Origin: Ardenticatenales bacterium
GTDB taxonomy: Bacteria; Chloroflexota; Anaerolineae; Promineifilales; Promineifilaceae
Direction: 5' to 3'
Assembly (NCBI GenBank): GCA_020634515.1
Contig: JACKBL010000003.1
Location: 434,001 to 498,000, forward strand
DNA: 64,000 nt
The stretch's first letter is position 1. Each line of letters starts with the position of its first letter. Shown here in pieces: positions 24,514 to 33,927 of the stretch. The notes below the pieces were generated by a model that ran no database searches, had not been told where the DNA came from, and was given only the letters and a program-made list of their open reading frames with translations. Position numbers and translations under genes: made by a program.

Positions 24514-25446
24514 TCAGGGGACCTGGGCCATAACGGCAGTCGGCTGGAAGCTGAAGATGGCGATAGCCGACCAGATAATGGTAATGATCAGGAAAATAGC
24601 CAGCGCGCGATTGATGCCGCGCACTTTGGCTTCATCGTGAACGTAATCTTCCAGCACGTTGCGGAAACCGTTGAGGCCATGTGTGGCGGCGAAGGCCAGC
24701 AGAAACAGGTCATAGGCGCGCCAGCCCCAGGAGCGCCATGCATCGGCGACAACTTGCAGCGTCAGATTATGCACGTCGCGGAAAATGTGTTGCAAAACCA
24801 TGTGACCGACGGCCAGCAGCAGCAGCGAAATACCGGAGAGGCGCATAAAGAGGAAGCCGTAGCGTTCCAGGGTGGACCCGCCCGCCGGACGACGAGGACG
24901 GTCGCCGGCGTTGGCCGGTGGCCGCCGCAGCACAAACCACAGAATTACGCCGACGACGAGGACGCCAATGGCGATGCCCAAAACCGTGCCGTTGGCGTTA
25001 ACGCCCGTAGGCACGGGGAAGGTCATGCAGCTGAGGCCCTCCGCGGATAGTTCGCGGCAGTGGCTGATGGTGGAGCGGAGCATCAGGTAGCCCAACGGCA
25101 CGAAGGCAACAGCAAACAGCCCCCAGACGAAGCGGGCGGTTTGTTCCTGATATTTCCACCAGGCGGGCTTGAAGTCGAGCAGGCTAATGCGAATGCCGTT
25201 GAAGGCGTGAAACAGGATAGCGGCCATAAGGCCGATTTCACCGACGCTGAAAGGCAGCCATTTGAAGACTTCCACGGTATAGCCGTACATCTCGGGCCAG
25301 AAGGTGGCGTTGGCTGTGTCCCAGACATGAATGACGAGGAAGGAGAGGATTGCCAGGCCGGAAATGCGGTGTGAAATCCAACTCCATTGGCCTATGTTCC
25401 CACGGTAACGGATGCTCTCCACGACTGTGAGCTTCAATGATGACAT
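24514..25446 (-). CDS. Succinate dehydrogenase membrane anchor, SdhC-SdhD fusion
   Basis: A 310-residue membrane protein. I chose the ATG at 25446 because TGGAGG lies at correct spacing; the ATG twelve bases upstream overlaps that site. Two homologous halves are visible. The SdhC-like half (about residues 1-165) has SHRISG, HVWDT and FHAFNGIR. The SdhD-like half (about 190-310) has MRLSGISLLLLAVGHM and THGLNGFRNVL. Each contributes three transmembrane helices, and the His and Arg positions for heme b and quinone binding are kept. The halves are joined by a long segment with a further hydrophobic stretch and an Arg-rich linker. In most bacteria these are separate genes. Confidence 0.85.
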   Translation of the reverse strand: MSSLKLTVVESIRYRGNIGQWSWISHRISGLAILSFLVIHVWDTANATFWPEMYGYTVEVFKWLPFSVGEIGLMAAILFHAFNGIRISLLDFKPAWWKYQEQTARFVWGLFAVAFVPLGYLMLRSTISHCRELSAEGLSCMTFPVPTGVNANGTVLGIAIGVLVVGVILWFVLRRPPANAGDRPRRPAGGSTLERYGFLFMRLSGISLLLLAVGHMVLQHIFRDVHNLTLQVVADAWRSWGWRAYDLFLLAFAATHGLNGFRNVLEDYVHDEAKVRGINRALAIFLIITIIWSAIAIFSFQPTAVMAQVP

Positions 25447-25756
25447 AAGTACCTCCAATGGGTCAGGGTGACACGCCGTCGTGACAGCGTGAGGGAGCGC
25501 GTCCGCAGTAATTGTATGCTGATAATCGCGGGCCTCATTCAGGAAAATGAGGCATTGCGGAGCATTGGCGGGCGCAATCTGGAGAGGCTTCCGGCGGACA
25601 TCGCCCTTTGGACATCATGGGGATGTGTCTCCAAATGCCTCCAGGGTAACTGAACACTGTAAAAACGCTTGAGGGATTATAGCACTGTCTGTAAATGGGG
25701 GACAGTGAAAGATTGCGGGTGAGGGGTATTTTGGGCGCGCGTTGCCGTCTGCCCCC
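25447..25756. other. Intergenic region upstream of the sdh operon
   Basis: This 310-base stretch lies upstream of the sdh operon and downstream of the cyclase gene. It contains TACAAT on the minus strand (25511-25516), a possible -10 for the sdh operon without a clear -35, a small hairpin CCTCATT/AATGAGG at about 25532-25552, and an inverted repeat CACTGTC (25683) / GACAGTG (25701). I see no gene. Confidence 0.45.
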
Positions 25757-27718
25757 TTATTGCAGCGGAGTGCGGACGCTGTGGGCTATGTAAAGTTCTT
25801 GCGCGCGCGATTTGCCTTTGAGCGCCGTTGGCCCCATGGGTGTGAATTCGACCAGGTTGAATAACGAGGCTGGCGACGGGCTGATGGCATCGTAGATACT
25901 CTGCGATATGATGATTTGCCCGTCGCCGGCCAGGTCTACCAGCCGGTGCGCTGTGTTCACCGCCTCCCCCACCATGGCAAAGTTCATGCGCGTTTCCGCG
26001 CCCACGTTTCCGACAACAACCTCGCCCTGGTCAATGCCAATGCCCAACCCCAGTTCCGTGCCGACTTGCTCATACCATTTCTGCCGTAATCGGTCGAATA
26101 TTCGCTGCATTCGTAATGCCGTGAGTACAGCGCGCCGCACGGCGTCAGGCTGATCGAACGGAACATTGAAACCTATCATCAGTTCATCGCCGGCCAGGTC
26201 AAAAATGGTGCCGTTGTATTCGTAAACGATCTCCGTCATGTGCGTGAAATGCTCATTCAATACTTTAATCGCCTGGTCGGCTTCGACATCGACGATCATG
26301 CGCGTAGAATCGCGCAGGTCGGCAAACATAACCACTGCCTGCCGCCGTTCGCGTCGCCCCAGCAGGCTGGGTTCTTTGGAGAGTACGTGTTCCAATAGAC
26401 CCGGTCCCATGTAGCGGGAGAAGGTTTCCTTGACCTTGATTTTTTCGCTGCGTTCTTGCTGTAGTCGCTGCGCTTCCAATCTTTTCAGCTCAGTAATGTC
26501 CTGCATCACGGCTACATAGCCCACTTCCGGGATTGCGGAGACACTGGCGTGCAATGTTTTCTCGTCGGAAAGGGTAATTTCGCCTTTGGAGGAGAGCCGT
26601 CCGTTGTTGAAGAGGGAGAGAATGGATTTGAGATGGGGCACGTCTTGTACGAGCCTGCCGGCAATTTCCCGCCCATTCAAGGTAAACAAAGACTCCGCGG
26701 CATGGTTGACTAGCGCGATACGTCCGCGCTCATCCGTCGTGATGATGGCATCGGAAGATTGCGCCAACAACGCCTCCAACTTCTGCCGTTGTTCACTGAT
26801 TTCGGCAAACAGATAGGCATTCTCAATGGCCGCCGTCAACTGGTTACCAATAGTCTCCAACAGCGAGAGATGTTCCGGCTGGAAATAATTCCGCCGACTG
26901 TGTACCAGGATCAACACACCCACCACTCTGCGGGCGGCACGAGAGAGCGGCACACCGATGGCCGAACCGACTTGTTCCGTGTCATCCGGCAACGTTATCC
27001 AACGTTTGTCTACGGCTACATCGGGAATGATCTCACCACGATTGTGCCGCACCAGCCAACCCGCCAGCCCCTGTCGCATAACGGTAGGAGAAGCCTGATG
27101 GGATATTTCCGCCTTCTTACCCGCCCGCACCATAATTTTGTGTGTTACCTGTCCCTTGTCGTTCAGGAGAATGATATTCCCCTTTTCCGCTTCCACGGCT
27201 TGCTGCGTATGTACAATGATGTCAGCCATCATTTGCTCCAGGTTCAATTGGGTATTGATGGCCTGGCCAATGGTGTACAACAGTTGCAGGCGATTTCGTT
27301 CTTGCTCCAGCCGCTGCCGCGTATGTTTGAGCTGGATGAGCGAACGCACGCGGACCAACAACTCTTCTCGATGGTGGGGACGGTAAAGGAACTCGTCGGC
27401 CCCGACTTCAATACCTTTGATGCGGTACTGCACGTCCCGCAGTGCCGTGACCATGATAATGGGAATGACGGCGGTTTCGGATTGGCTTTTGAGCTGGCTG
27501 CAAACCTGAAATCCGTTCATCACGGGCATCATCACGTCGAGCAGAATCAAGTCAGGGCGTTCCGTTTCCGCCAGGTTCACGCCTTCCTGCCCGTCGCTGG
27601 CCTGGATAGTGCGGTATCCTTCAAGCTGCAATTGGGAGGCCAGGAGCATTCGGTTGGCTTCGTGATCATCTACGATTAGGATAGTCTCTGACGCTGCGGA
27701 ATGATAATAGGCATTCAT
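25757..27718 (-). CDS. REC-GAF-PAS-class III nucleotidyl cyclase
   Basis: A 653-residue cytosolic signalling protein. Residues about 10-125 form a receiver domain with phospho-Asp in LILLDVMMPVMNG, but YRPHHREE where the conserved Lys normally sits. A GAF domain (about 155-305), a PAS domain (about 315-420), a coiled linker and a class III cyclase homology domain (about 455-640) follow. The two metal-binding Asp residues (MFADLRDST, AGDELMIGF) and the transition-state Asn and Arg (VNTAHRL) are present. The residues that normally select the purine differ: Asp replaces Lys before GDE, and the later Asp/Thr position is Ala in NFAMVG. The product could be cAMP, cGMP or neither. No kinase partner is adjacent. 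Confidence 0.85.
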   Translation of the reverse strand: MNAYYHSAASETILIVDDHEANRMLLASQLQLEGYRTIQASDGQEGVNLAETERPDLILLDVMMPVMNGFQVCSQLKSQSETAVIPIIMVTALRDVQYRIKGIEVGADEFLYRPHHREELLVRVRSLIQLKHTRQRLEQERNRLQLLYTIGQAINTQLNLEQMMADIIVHTQQAVEAEKGNIILLNDKGQVTHKIMVRAGKKAEISHQASPTVMRQGLAGWLVRHNRGEIIPDVAVDKRWITLPDDTEQVGSAIGVPLSRAARRVVGVLILVHSRRNYFQPEHLSLLETIGNQLTAAIENAYLFAEISEQRQKLEALLAQSSDAIITTDERGRIALVNHAAESLFTLNGREIAGRLVQDVPHLKSILSLFNNGRLSSKGEITLSDEKTLHASVSAIPEVGYVAVMQDITELKRLEAQRLQQERSEKIKVKETFSRYMGPGLLEHVLSKEPSLLGRRERRQAVVMFADLRDSTRMIVDVEADQAIKVLNEHFTHMTEIVYEYNGTIFDLAGDELMIGFNVPFDQPDAVRRAVLTALRMQRIFDRLRQKWYEQVGTELGLGIGIDQGEVVVGNVGAETRMNFAMVGEAVNTAHRLVDLAGDGQIIISQSIYDAISPSPASLFNLVEFTPMGPTALKGKSRAQELYIAHSVRTPLQ

Positions 27719-27983
27719 GGGTTTCTTTTCCGGGCGGCCATATACGTGTCCTGAAATGAGCCGCGGCGCGTTCGTGTAAACCTGAGCGCAGATCGGGCGT
27801 TGGCGCCTGGGGCAGCCGTTTCCGTGGGATCATGGGCTTCACGGGGCCGCGCGAGCATGGGTTGATGGGCGACTTGTCCTGTTCGTCTATGGTGTTATGC
27901 GGCTAAGGACTGACGATGAAATAAGGTACGGAATTGCATCGTCAGTTTGCAGGAACGGTAAGGAAACAACTTCATTGTCTGAT
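27719..27983. other. Intergenic region with two hairpins downstream of recF
   Basis: Two inverted repeats lie here: CTGACGATG (27910-27918) with CATCGTCAG (27937-27945), and AGGAACGG (about 27951) with CCGTTCCT (about 27990). They could end the recF transcript and carry control elements for the cyclase gene. No gene is seen. Confidence 0.4.
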
Positions 27984-29240
27984 TTAATTTCCGTTCCTAA
28001 GTGGCGCGTCGTGGGTGACGCGCCCGTTGGATACATGTAATGTTTGGGCTTGTTGCAGGAAAGTGCCGGCAAACATCCCTGGATCCGTCGTTGTCAAGAT
28101 CGCCTGGCTGGCCTTTTGCGTCACTTCCAGCAGAAGTTCCCGCCGCCGCGCATCCAATTCCGCCGCTACCTCATCCAACAGCAAAATCGGCGTCTCGCCC
28201 GTCTGCTCCTTCATCCAGCCGATTTCCGCCAGTTTCAGCGCCAGCATGGCGCTGCGCTGCTGGCCGCGGGAGCCATAGCTGGAAAGGGGGCGGCCATTCA
28301 CCTGGAAGAACCAGTCGTCGCGGTGTGGACCGAGACTGGTGCTGCCACGCGCAATATCCTGATCCACGCTCGTTTCAATGGCGCGCTGATAGCGGTCGAT
28401 GATGGCTTCCTGCTTTCCTTCGGGCTGTGTGCGCAGCCAATCGGCTATCGTGATCATGTCCGCCACGGCGTCATTTTCTTCACGGCTGCGACCAGGTTGC
28501 GCATCTTCCAAGCGCGGCAAATAATTGAGGCGGATCGTTTCCAGGCGATTGGTCAAATCTTCGTAATGAATGCGCTGCGCGGCATGGGCAAGATAGGCGA
28601 AAAGGATGGCCCGCCGCGCAAATATGTGGCTACCCAGTTTGACCAATCTGTCCGTGAAGATGGGCAGCACATCTCGCCCGCCGCCGCTTTCGTTGATCTG
28701 GCGCAGGAGGGCGTTGCGTTGTTCCAGGACTTTGTTGTAGGCGGCCAGGTTGCGGCAGTAAATGGGATCCACCTGGCAAAGCGTGATGTCTGCGTAGCGG
28801 CGGCGGCTGGCGGGAGGACCGGTCACGAGTTGGAGGTCTTCTGGCAAAAAGAGGGTGGCGCGCAGGTTGCCAATCAGGTCCATCAGGCGCACTTTGCGCC
28901 GGTTGACGAGTGCTTCGCGGCGAAAACTACTGCCATTGCGGTTTTTTTGCTCTTTGATGAGGCGCATTTCCAGGTGTTTTGTGCCGGCATTTGTCACCAC
29001 CTGCGCCGCCAATCTCCCCACCACGACCACATCCTCCGTCTCATTCGCCGTCCAGTTCAACAACTGTTGATCAGTATCCGCGTGCGGCGAGCGCGTCGTT
29101 GCCAGATAATAAACCGCCTCCAACAAATTCGTCTTCCCTTGCGCATTCCGCCCATACAACAAAACCGGACCCGCATTGAAGTCAAGTTCTAGTCGGCCAT
29201 AATTGCGAAAATTCGTCAGCGATAAATGCGAGAGATACAT
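27984..29240 (-). CDS. recF: DNA replication and repair protein RecF
   Basis: A protein of about 418 residues from the ATG at 29240 (MYLSHLSLTNFRNY); a TTG at 29264 is an alternative. Walker A is GRNAQGKTN (Lys36). The ABC signature region (LSSYGSRGQQRSAMLALKLA in part) and Walker B (ILLLDEVAAELD) are intact, with the D-loop after it. RecF loads RecA at single-strand gaps together with RecO and RecR. It stands alone here without dnaA, dnaN or gyrB, which is common in Chloroflexota, so it does not mark the origin. Confidence 0.92.
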   Translation of the reverse strand: MYLSHLSLTNFRNYGRLELDFNAGPVLLYGRNAQGKTNLLEAVYYLATTRSPHADTDQQLLNWTANETEDVVVVGRLAAQVVTNAGTKHLEMRLIKEQKNRNGSSFRREALVNRRKVRLMDLIGNLRATLFLPEDLQLVTGPPASRRRYADITLCQVDPIYCRNLAAYNKVLEQRNALLRQINESGGGRDVLPIFTDRLVKLGSHIFARRAILFAYLAHAAQRIHYEDLTNRLETIRLNYLPRLEDAQPGRSREENDAVADMITIADWLRTQPEGKQEAIIDRYQRAIETSVDQDIARGSTSLGPHRDDWFFQVNGRPLSSYGSRGQQRSAMLALKLAEIGWMKEQTGETPILLLDEVAAELDARRRELLLEVTQKASQAILTTTDPGMFAGTFLQQAQTLHVSNGRVTHDAPLRNGN

Positions 29241-29264
29241 ATACGTGGAATCGGGGAAAGTCAA

Positions 29265-29579
29265 TGACGTTACTCGTGAATTTTAGCATAAGCAAAACGG
29301 GATGCCATGCCGTAGTTTGCTGCGCCGGTGTAAAGTTTGCGACGCTATTACCTCCATGCTATGCTTGTGCGCTGGTAAAGAAGCACGCAATCACGCATTT
29401 ACGGGAACAATCAAAACCGCGCGGATTCCCAGACACACGCCATCTTTTCCGTATGCGACGGTTACGCTTCACGATTCAGCGGCGCGACGCACTTATAAAC
29501 GCCGCTCTCATAGCGTGGCATCCTGTAAAAATGCTTCACATCTGTATTGACCCTTACGAAGAAAAGTCTCGGTCATGCC
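29265..29579. other. Divergent intergenic region between recF and the sulfatase-like gene
   Basis: These 315 bases separate divergent genes. A possible promoter for the plus-strand gene is TTGCGA (29337-29342), 17 bases, TATGCT (29360-29365), which would give a leader of about 210 bases. No conserved gene or repeat is seen. Confidence 0.35.
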
Positions 29580-31142
29580 ATGAACCAACCTGACATCATT
29601 TTCATTGTACTTGACACCCAGCGCGCCGACCGCCTCGGCTGTTACGGTTATCATCGGCCTCTCACCCCCCACCTGGATGCCTTCGCCGCCCAGAGCGTCC
29701 TCTTCGAACAGGCCATTTCCGCCGCCCAATGGACTATCCCCAGCCATGCCTCCATGTTCACCGGCCTCTACCCCACCGCGCACCAGGTAACCCAATCCAA
29801 CCAGAGCCTCCCCCCAGATCGTCCCCATCTGGCCGAAGTGCTGCAAGCAGCCGGCTACCAAACCGTTGGCTTCTGCAACAATCCGTTGGTGGGCATCCTG
29901 GACAACGGCTTCAAGCGCGGCTTCCACACCTTCTACAATTATGGGGGGGCCATTCCCACCGTACCCCGCAGCTCCAGCCGCTTCCCCTGGCCTTTCAATA
30001 TCGCCGCCGAATGGTACACGCAGTTCCTGCGCCGCATCTCCTACCCCATCCAGAACTTCTTCGGACAATCGGACCTTGCCTTTAGCGTATCCTTAAACAC
30101 CTGGCTCACACCACTCTGGTCACGGTTGGCCCGTTTCAAGGGGCAAAACGAACGCTCCGTACAGGATGTAGCCTGGTTTTTGCGCCAACGGGAGCGCAGC
30201 CAATCATCCCAGCCGCTTTTCCTCTTCCTCAACTTGATGGAAACGCATTTGCCCTTCTGGCCTCCGCAGTCGTTTATTGACCAGGTGGCGCCCACGCTGC
30301 GCACCAACCGCGAAGCCCGCGCCATTCTGCATGCCTGGAACCGGGAAGCATATCGCTGGGCCGCGCCATTGTCCCAACCATTGGACGAACTGGAGGCTCG
30401 GGTTCTCAACGATATGTACGACGCGGAAGTGGCTTATCAGGACCATTACCTGGGGCAACTGTTCGATGCGCTCGCGGAGCGGAGCCAACGAGAAAACACG
30501 ATGACGCTGGTCGTGGCCGATCACGGAGACAGCCTGGGAGAGCATGGATATTTCGGGCACGCTTTTGTCGCCTACCAGGAGTTGGTGCATGTGCCCATGC
30601 TGCTGCATTGGCCGGCGCAGATGGCCCCCACCCGCGTCGCCACCCCCGTGAGCACGCGCCGCGTCTACCACACTTTATTGGACGCTGCCGGCATTCTCCC
30701 CGACATCCCCCAACTCGACCCAGGCGAAATCCACAACCTCTCCCTTAAACAAACCATTCGCGGCCAGGACCCCGAACAAGGCGTTGCCTACGCCGATGTC
30801 TACCCGCCGCTGAACTTCGTGCGCGCTATCGAACATCGCCAGCCGGAACTCCTGGAGCCATTCCGCTGCCTGGCGCGGCGGCAAGCCATAGTTCAGGACG
30901 ACATGAAGCTGATTCAGGTAGACGGCCAGCCAGACGAGTTGTTTCAACTCCAACACGATCCTCTGGAATTGCACAACCGCCTGGCGCACATGCCCACGGA
31001 AGCGGATCAACTGGCGCGGATGCTCAACCGCGTCGCCCGCCGCGTGGAAAACCAGCGGGACCAACTGACCGCCGGCGCGCTGTTACAGATGGACGACGAT
31101 AAGCTTTTGCAGCGCCTGCGGGGATTGGGTTATATTGAGTGA
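29580..31142 (+). CDS. Sulfatase-like hydrolase (alkaline phosphatase superfamily, Thr nucleophile)
   Basis: A 520-residue protein starting at the ATG at 29580, after an upstream overlapping ATG that gives no product. It has the alkaline-phosphatase/sulfatase fold: metal-binding Asp12 in VLDTQRADRLG, the nucleophile segment WTIPSHASMFTG, and VADHGDSLGEHG late in the core. Classical sulfatases have Cys or Ser (converted to formylglycine) in CxPxR; here the position is Thr52 and the Arg is His. That pattern is typical of phosphoesterase or transferase members rather than sulfate esterases. No signal peptide is visible, so a cytosolic enzyme is likely. Substrate unknown. Confidence 0.8.
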   Translation: MNQPDIIFIVLDTQRADRLGCYGYHRPLTPHLDAFAAQSVLFEQAISAAQWTIPSHASMFTGLYPTAHQVTQSNQSLPPDRPHLAEVLQAAGYQTVGFCNNPLVGILDNGFKRGFHTFYNYGGAIPTVPRSSSRFPWPFNIAAEWYTQFLRRISYPIQNFFGQSDLAFSVSLNTWLTPLWSRLARFKGQNERSVQDVAWFLRQRERSQSSQPLFLFLNLMETHLPFWPPQSFIDQVAPTLRTNREARAILHAWNREAYRWAAPLSQPLDELEARVLNDMYDAEVAYQDHYLGQLFDALAERSQRENTMTLVVADHGDSLGEHGYFGHAFVAYQELVHVPMLLHWPAQMAPTRVATPVSTRRVYHTLLDAAGILPDIPQLDPGEIHNLSLKQTIRGQDPEQGVAYADVYPPLNFVRAIEHRQPELLEPFRCLARRQAIVQDDMKLIQVDGQPDELFQLQHDPLELHNRLAHMPTEADQLARMLNRVARRVENQRDQLTAGALLQMDDDKLLQRLRGLGYIE

Positions 31143-31206
31143 GTGCTACCAGGAGATTGGACCAATTTCGCCAGAGAAAATTGGTCCAATCGGGCTTTGC
31201 AGTGAC
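31143..31206. repeat. GTAAC-family palindromic element, short copy
   Basis: GAGATTGGACCAATTT and AAATTGGTCCAATC are separated by only about a dozen bases (CGCCAGAG), and the unit ends in GTGAC. It is an internally deleted version of the 95-bp element and begins right after the sulfatase-like stop codon. Confidence 0.7.
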
Positions 31207-31256
31207 GAGTGCGTGTGCAATAGATCAAACCGACAGGGTGAAAAAGGAATTAATTC

Positions 31257-32144
31257 ATGCTCGATTTTTTGAAAATTGATCCGGTGGCTTTTACCATTCC
31301 TATTGGCAACGGGTTCCCCGTCTACTGGTACGGCATCATCATCACCGTCGGCATTGTGCTGGGTGCGTGGTGGGCCGGGCGCGAAATTGAGAAGCGCGGG
31401 CAGAGCGTTGATGATCTGTACAACGGGCTGCTGCTGGTGGTTCTGTTTGGCTACCTGTTTGCGCGCTTGTGGTACGTGTTTCAGGATGCAATTATTGCCG
31501 GCAATCGCGCCGCCTACACCTCCTTCCTGGACGTCATCAACATCCGCGCCGGCGGGGCCAACATCCTCGGCGGCTTCGTGGGCGCCGCCCTTGTCGGTTT
31601 CCTCTACATCCGCTGGCGCAAACTCAACTTCTGGGACTACGCCGACGTAGCCGGACCCGCGCTGCTGTTGGCACAAGCCATCGGTCGCTGGGGCAACTTC
31701 ATCAATCAGGAACTCTACGGCCCTCCCACCAAACTCCCCTGGGGCATCCTGATTGACAACCGCATTCCCCCGTACAATGACCTTGCCCTCTACCCGCCGG
31801 ATACTCGTTTTCATCCCACTTTTCTCTACGAATCCATCTGGCTGTTCATCGGCTTCTTCTTGCTCACCTATCTCAACCGCCGTTTCCGCGGCCAGTGGAA
31901 GGCGGGTACACTTTTTGGCGCCTTTCTGATCTGGTGGGGTGGCGGGCGCGCCTGGATCGAACTGTTCCGCCCCGACCAACCCGCCATCGGCAACAGCCTG
32001 ATCACCTACTCCATGCTGCTGGCGTTAGGTCTGGCCGTCGTCGGCGCGCTCATAATCATGGGCCGCTACGGCAAGCTGGCGCTGGCACCACGACGCAAAC
32101 CGCGCGTGCGCAAACCTAAGCCACGACGGCAGCAATCTCGTTAG
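31257..32144 (+). CDS. lgt: Prolipoprotein diacylglyceryl transferase
   Basis: A 295-residue polytopic membrane enzyme that moves diacylglyceryl from phosphatidylglycerol to the lipobox Cys of prolipoproteins. The Lgt signature is visible as GRWGNFINQELYG (about residues 145-157), with the conserved Tyr/His region HPTFLYES and seven hydrophobic segments. The C-terminal tail is Arg/Lys-rich (cytoplasmic). A weak AAAGGAAT site precedes the ATG. Several lipobox proteins in this window (41901, 42758, 44148) are potential substrates. Confidence 0.93.
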   Translation: MLDFLKIDPVAFTIPIGNGFPVYWYGIIITVGIVLGAWWAGREIEKRGQSVDDLYNGLLLVVLFGYLFARLWYVFQDAIIAGNRAAYTSFLDVINIRAGGANILGGFVGAALVGFLYIRWRKLNFWDYADVAGPALLLAQAIGRWGNFINQELYGPPTKLPWGILIDNRIPPYNDLALYPPDTRFHPTFLYESIWLFIGFFLLTYLNRRFRGQWKAGTLFGAFLIWWGGGRAWIELFRPDQPAIGNSLITYSMLLALGLAVVGALIIMGRYGKLALAPRRKPRVRKPKPRRQQSR

Positions 32145-32160
32145 GGCGCATCCGTTTAAG

Positions 32161-32189
32161 ATGGGTCCATTCCGAGAGAATGAACCCAT
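32161..32189. repeat. Palindrome downstream of lgt (GATGGGTTCATTC family, copy 2)
   Basis: ATGGGTCCATTC (32161-32172) pairs with GAATGAACCCAT (32178-32189) apart from one mismatch, just after lgt. It is the same palindrome as at 5591-5621. Confidence 0.6.
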
Positions 32190-32267
32190 GTAGCGTGCGG
32201 CTTTCCTCGTTCTTTTGCCATCCCTAATTGGGCCGCGGTACGTGGTAACACGAATGCAGGAGCAACT

Positions 32268-33746
32268 ATGACGATTGAAGAGAAATTCAATACCCTGGCG
32301 CTGACGTTTGATGACGTTTTGTTAGCACCAGGGCCGTCTTCCGTATTGCCGTCGGAAGTCGACCTGAGTACGCGACTTGCCGGCAATTTACACCTCAACA
32401 TCCCCATCCTCTCCGCCGCCATGGACACCGTCACCGAAGGCAAAATGGCTATCAGCCTGGCGCGGCTGGGCGGCGTGGGCGTCATCCACCGCAACCTCTC
32501 CGCCGGCGAACAGGCCGACGAGGTAGACAAAGTAAAACGCTCCGAAGCCGGCATGATTGTGGACCCCATCACGCTACCCCCGACCGCTACCCTGGCGGAC
32601 GCGGAAGCCATCATGAGCCGCTACCACATCTCCGGCGTACCGATCACCGATGAAAACGGACGGCTGGTGGGCATCCTCACCAATCGTGACACTCGCTTCG
32701 TCACGCCTGGGGCGCAGCCCGTCGCCGACTTCATGACCGCCCACAACCTGATCACGGCTCCCGTGGGAACCAGCCTGGAAAACGCCAAAGAAATCCTGCA
32801 CCGTCACCGCATCGAAAAACTCCCGCTGGTGGACAACGAGGGCCGCCTCAAGGGCTTGATCACGGTCAAGGACATTTTGAAGAAGATCGATTACCCCCTG
32901 GCGGTCACGGACGACAATGGGCGGCTGCTGTGCGCGGCAGCGGTGGGCGTGGGCGAGAAAGGGTTGGAGCGCATGGAGGGGCTGGTGCACGCCGGCGTGG
33001 ACGCCGTGGTGATTGACACGGCGCACGGCCACGCCCGTTCGGTCATCGACACGCTGGCGGAAGCAAAACGCCGCTATCCGTCCGTGCCGGTGATTGCCGG
33101 CAATGTCGCCACCACGCAAGGCACACGCGATCTCATCGCCGCCGGCGCCGACGCCGTCAAAATTGGCATTGGCGCCGGCTCCATCTGCACCACCCGCATC
33201 ATCTCCGGCGTCGGCGTACCCCAGATTCATGCCGTTTTTGAGTGCGCCGCCGAAGCCCACCGTCAAAACATCCCGGCCATCGCCGACGGCGGCATCAAGT
33301 ACAGCGGCGACATTGTCAAAGCCCTGGCCGCCGGCGCGGATGCCGTCATGCTCGGCTCCCTCCTGGCCGGCCTGGAGGAAAGCCCGGGCGAGATCATCCA
33401 CTACGAAGGCCGCCGCTACAAGGTGTATCGCGGCATGGGCAGCCTGGGCGCAATGCAGGGGTACGGCGCGGACCGCTATGGCAGTGGTCAGGCGTCGGGC
33501 GAACGCAGCAAACTGGTCCCCGAAGGAATTGAGGGGCAGGTTCCCTATAAAGGGAAGCTGGCGGATGTGCTGTATCAGATGGTGGGCGGCGTGCGTGCCG
33601 GCATGGGCTACGTCGGCGCGGGCAACCTGGAAGAACTGCGCCAAAAAGCCCAGTTTATTCGCATCACCAATGCCGGCCTCATGGAAAGCCACCCACACAG
33701 CATCCGCATCATCCAGGACGCGCCCAATTACCAGTTCCGACGTTGA
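32268..33746 (+). CDS. guaB: IMP dehydrogenase
   Basis: A 492-residue enzyme converting IMP to XMP with NAD+, the first committed step of GMP synthesis. The TIM barrel is interrupted by two CBS domains (about residues 95-215). The catalytic loop GAGSICTTRIISGVG contains the nucleophile Cys307, and the flap has the RGMGS motif. The length is the family norm. AGGAGCAACT precedes the ATG. TGCCGGCA octamers at 32378, 33095 and 33596 coincide with abrupt G-to-C strand-composition changes inside this single gene. Confidence 0.95.
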   Translation: MTIEEKFNTLALTFDDVLLAPGPSSVLPSEVDLSTRLAGNLHLNIPILSAAMDTVTEGKMAISLARLGGVGVIHRNLSAGEQADEVDKVKRSEAGMIVDPITLPPTATLADAEAIMSRYHISGVPITDENGRLVGILTNRDTRFVTPGAQPVADFMTAHNLITAPVGTSLENAKEILHRHRIEKLPLVDNEGRLKGLITVKDILKKIDYPLAVTDDNGRLLCAAAVGVGEKGLERMEGLVHAGVDAVVIDTAHGHARSVIDTLAEAKRRYPSVPVIAGNVATTQGTRDLIAAGADAVKIGIGAGSICTTRIISGVGVPQIHAVFECAAEAHRQNIPAIADGGIKYSGDIVKALAAGADAVMLGSLLAGLEESPGEIIHYEGRRYKVYRGMGSLGAMQGYGADRYGSGQASGERSKLVPEGIEGQVPYKGKLADVLYQMVGGVRAGMGYVGAGNLEELRQKAQFIRITNAGLMESHPHSIRIIQDAPNYQFRR

Positions 33747-33927
33747 TGTCGGCGTTATGCGAACCTTTCCGGGAGCGCGCTCAGACCCAGAGCGCCTCAT
33801 CATGCCCGTTATTTGGCATGAAAACAGCTTCCGAGAAGATAGTTTTGTAAGAATTCGTCAAACTCGCATCGCTTTCTGGCTCTACTGTATCTCCCAACCG
33901 CCCGCAAGCGCTCCCACAGGATTTCCG
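33747..33927. other. Intergenic region between guaB and the M42 peptidase gene
   Basis: Contains a half-copy of the CTTCCGGGAAG palindrome (TTTCCGGGAGC near 33768 and AGCTTCCGAGAAGAT near 33820) and a short GCATGAAAA stretch. No gene or clear promoter is seen. Confidence 0.35.

Noticed and set aside
27984..29240. recF as a marker of the replication origin
   Set aside because: No dnaA, dnaN or gyrB is adjacent and no DnaA-box cluster is visible in the flanking spacers.
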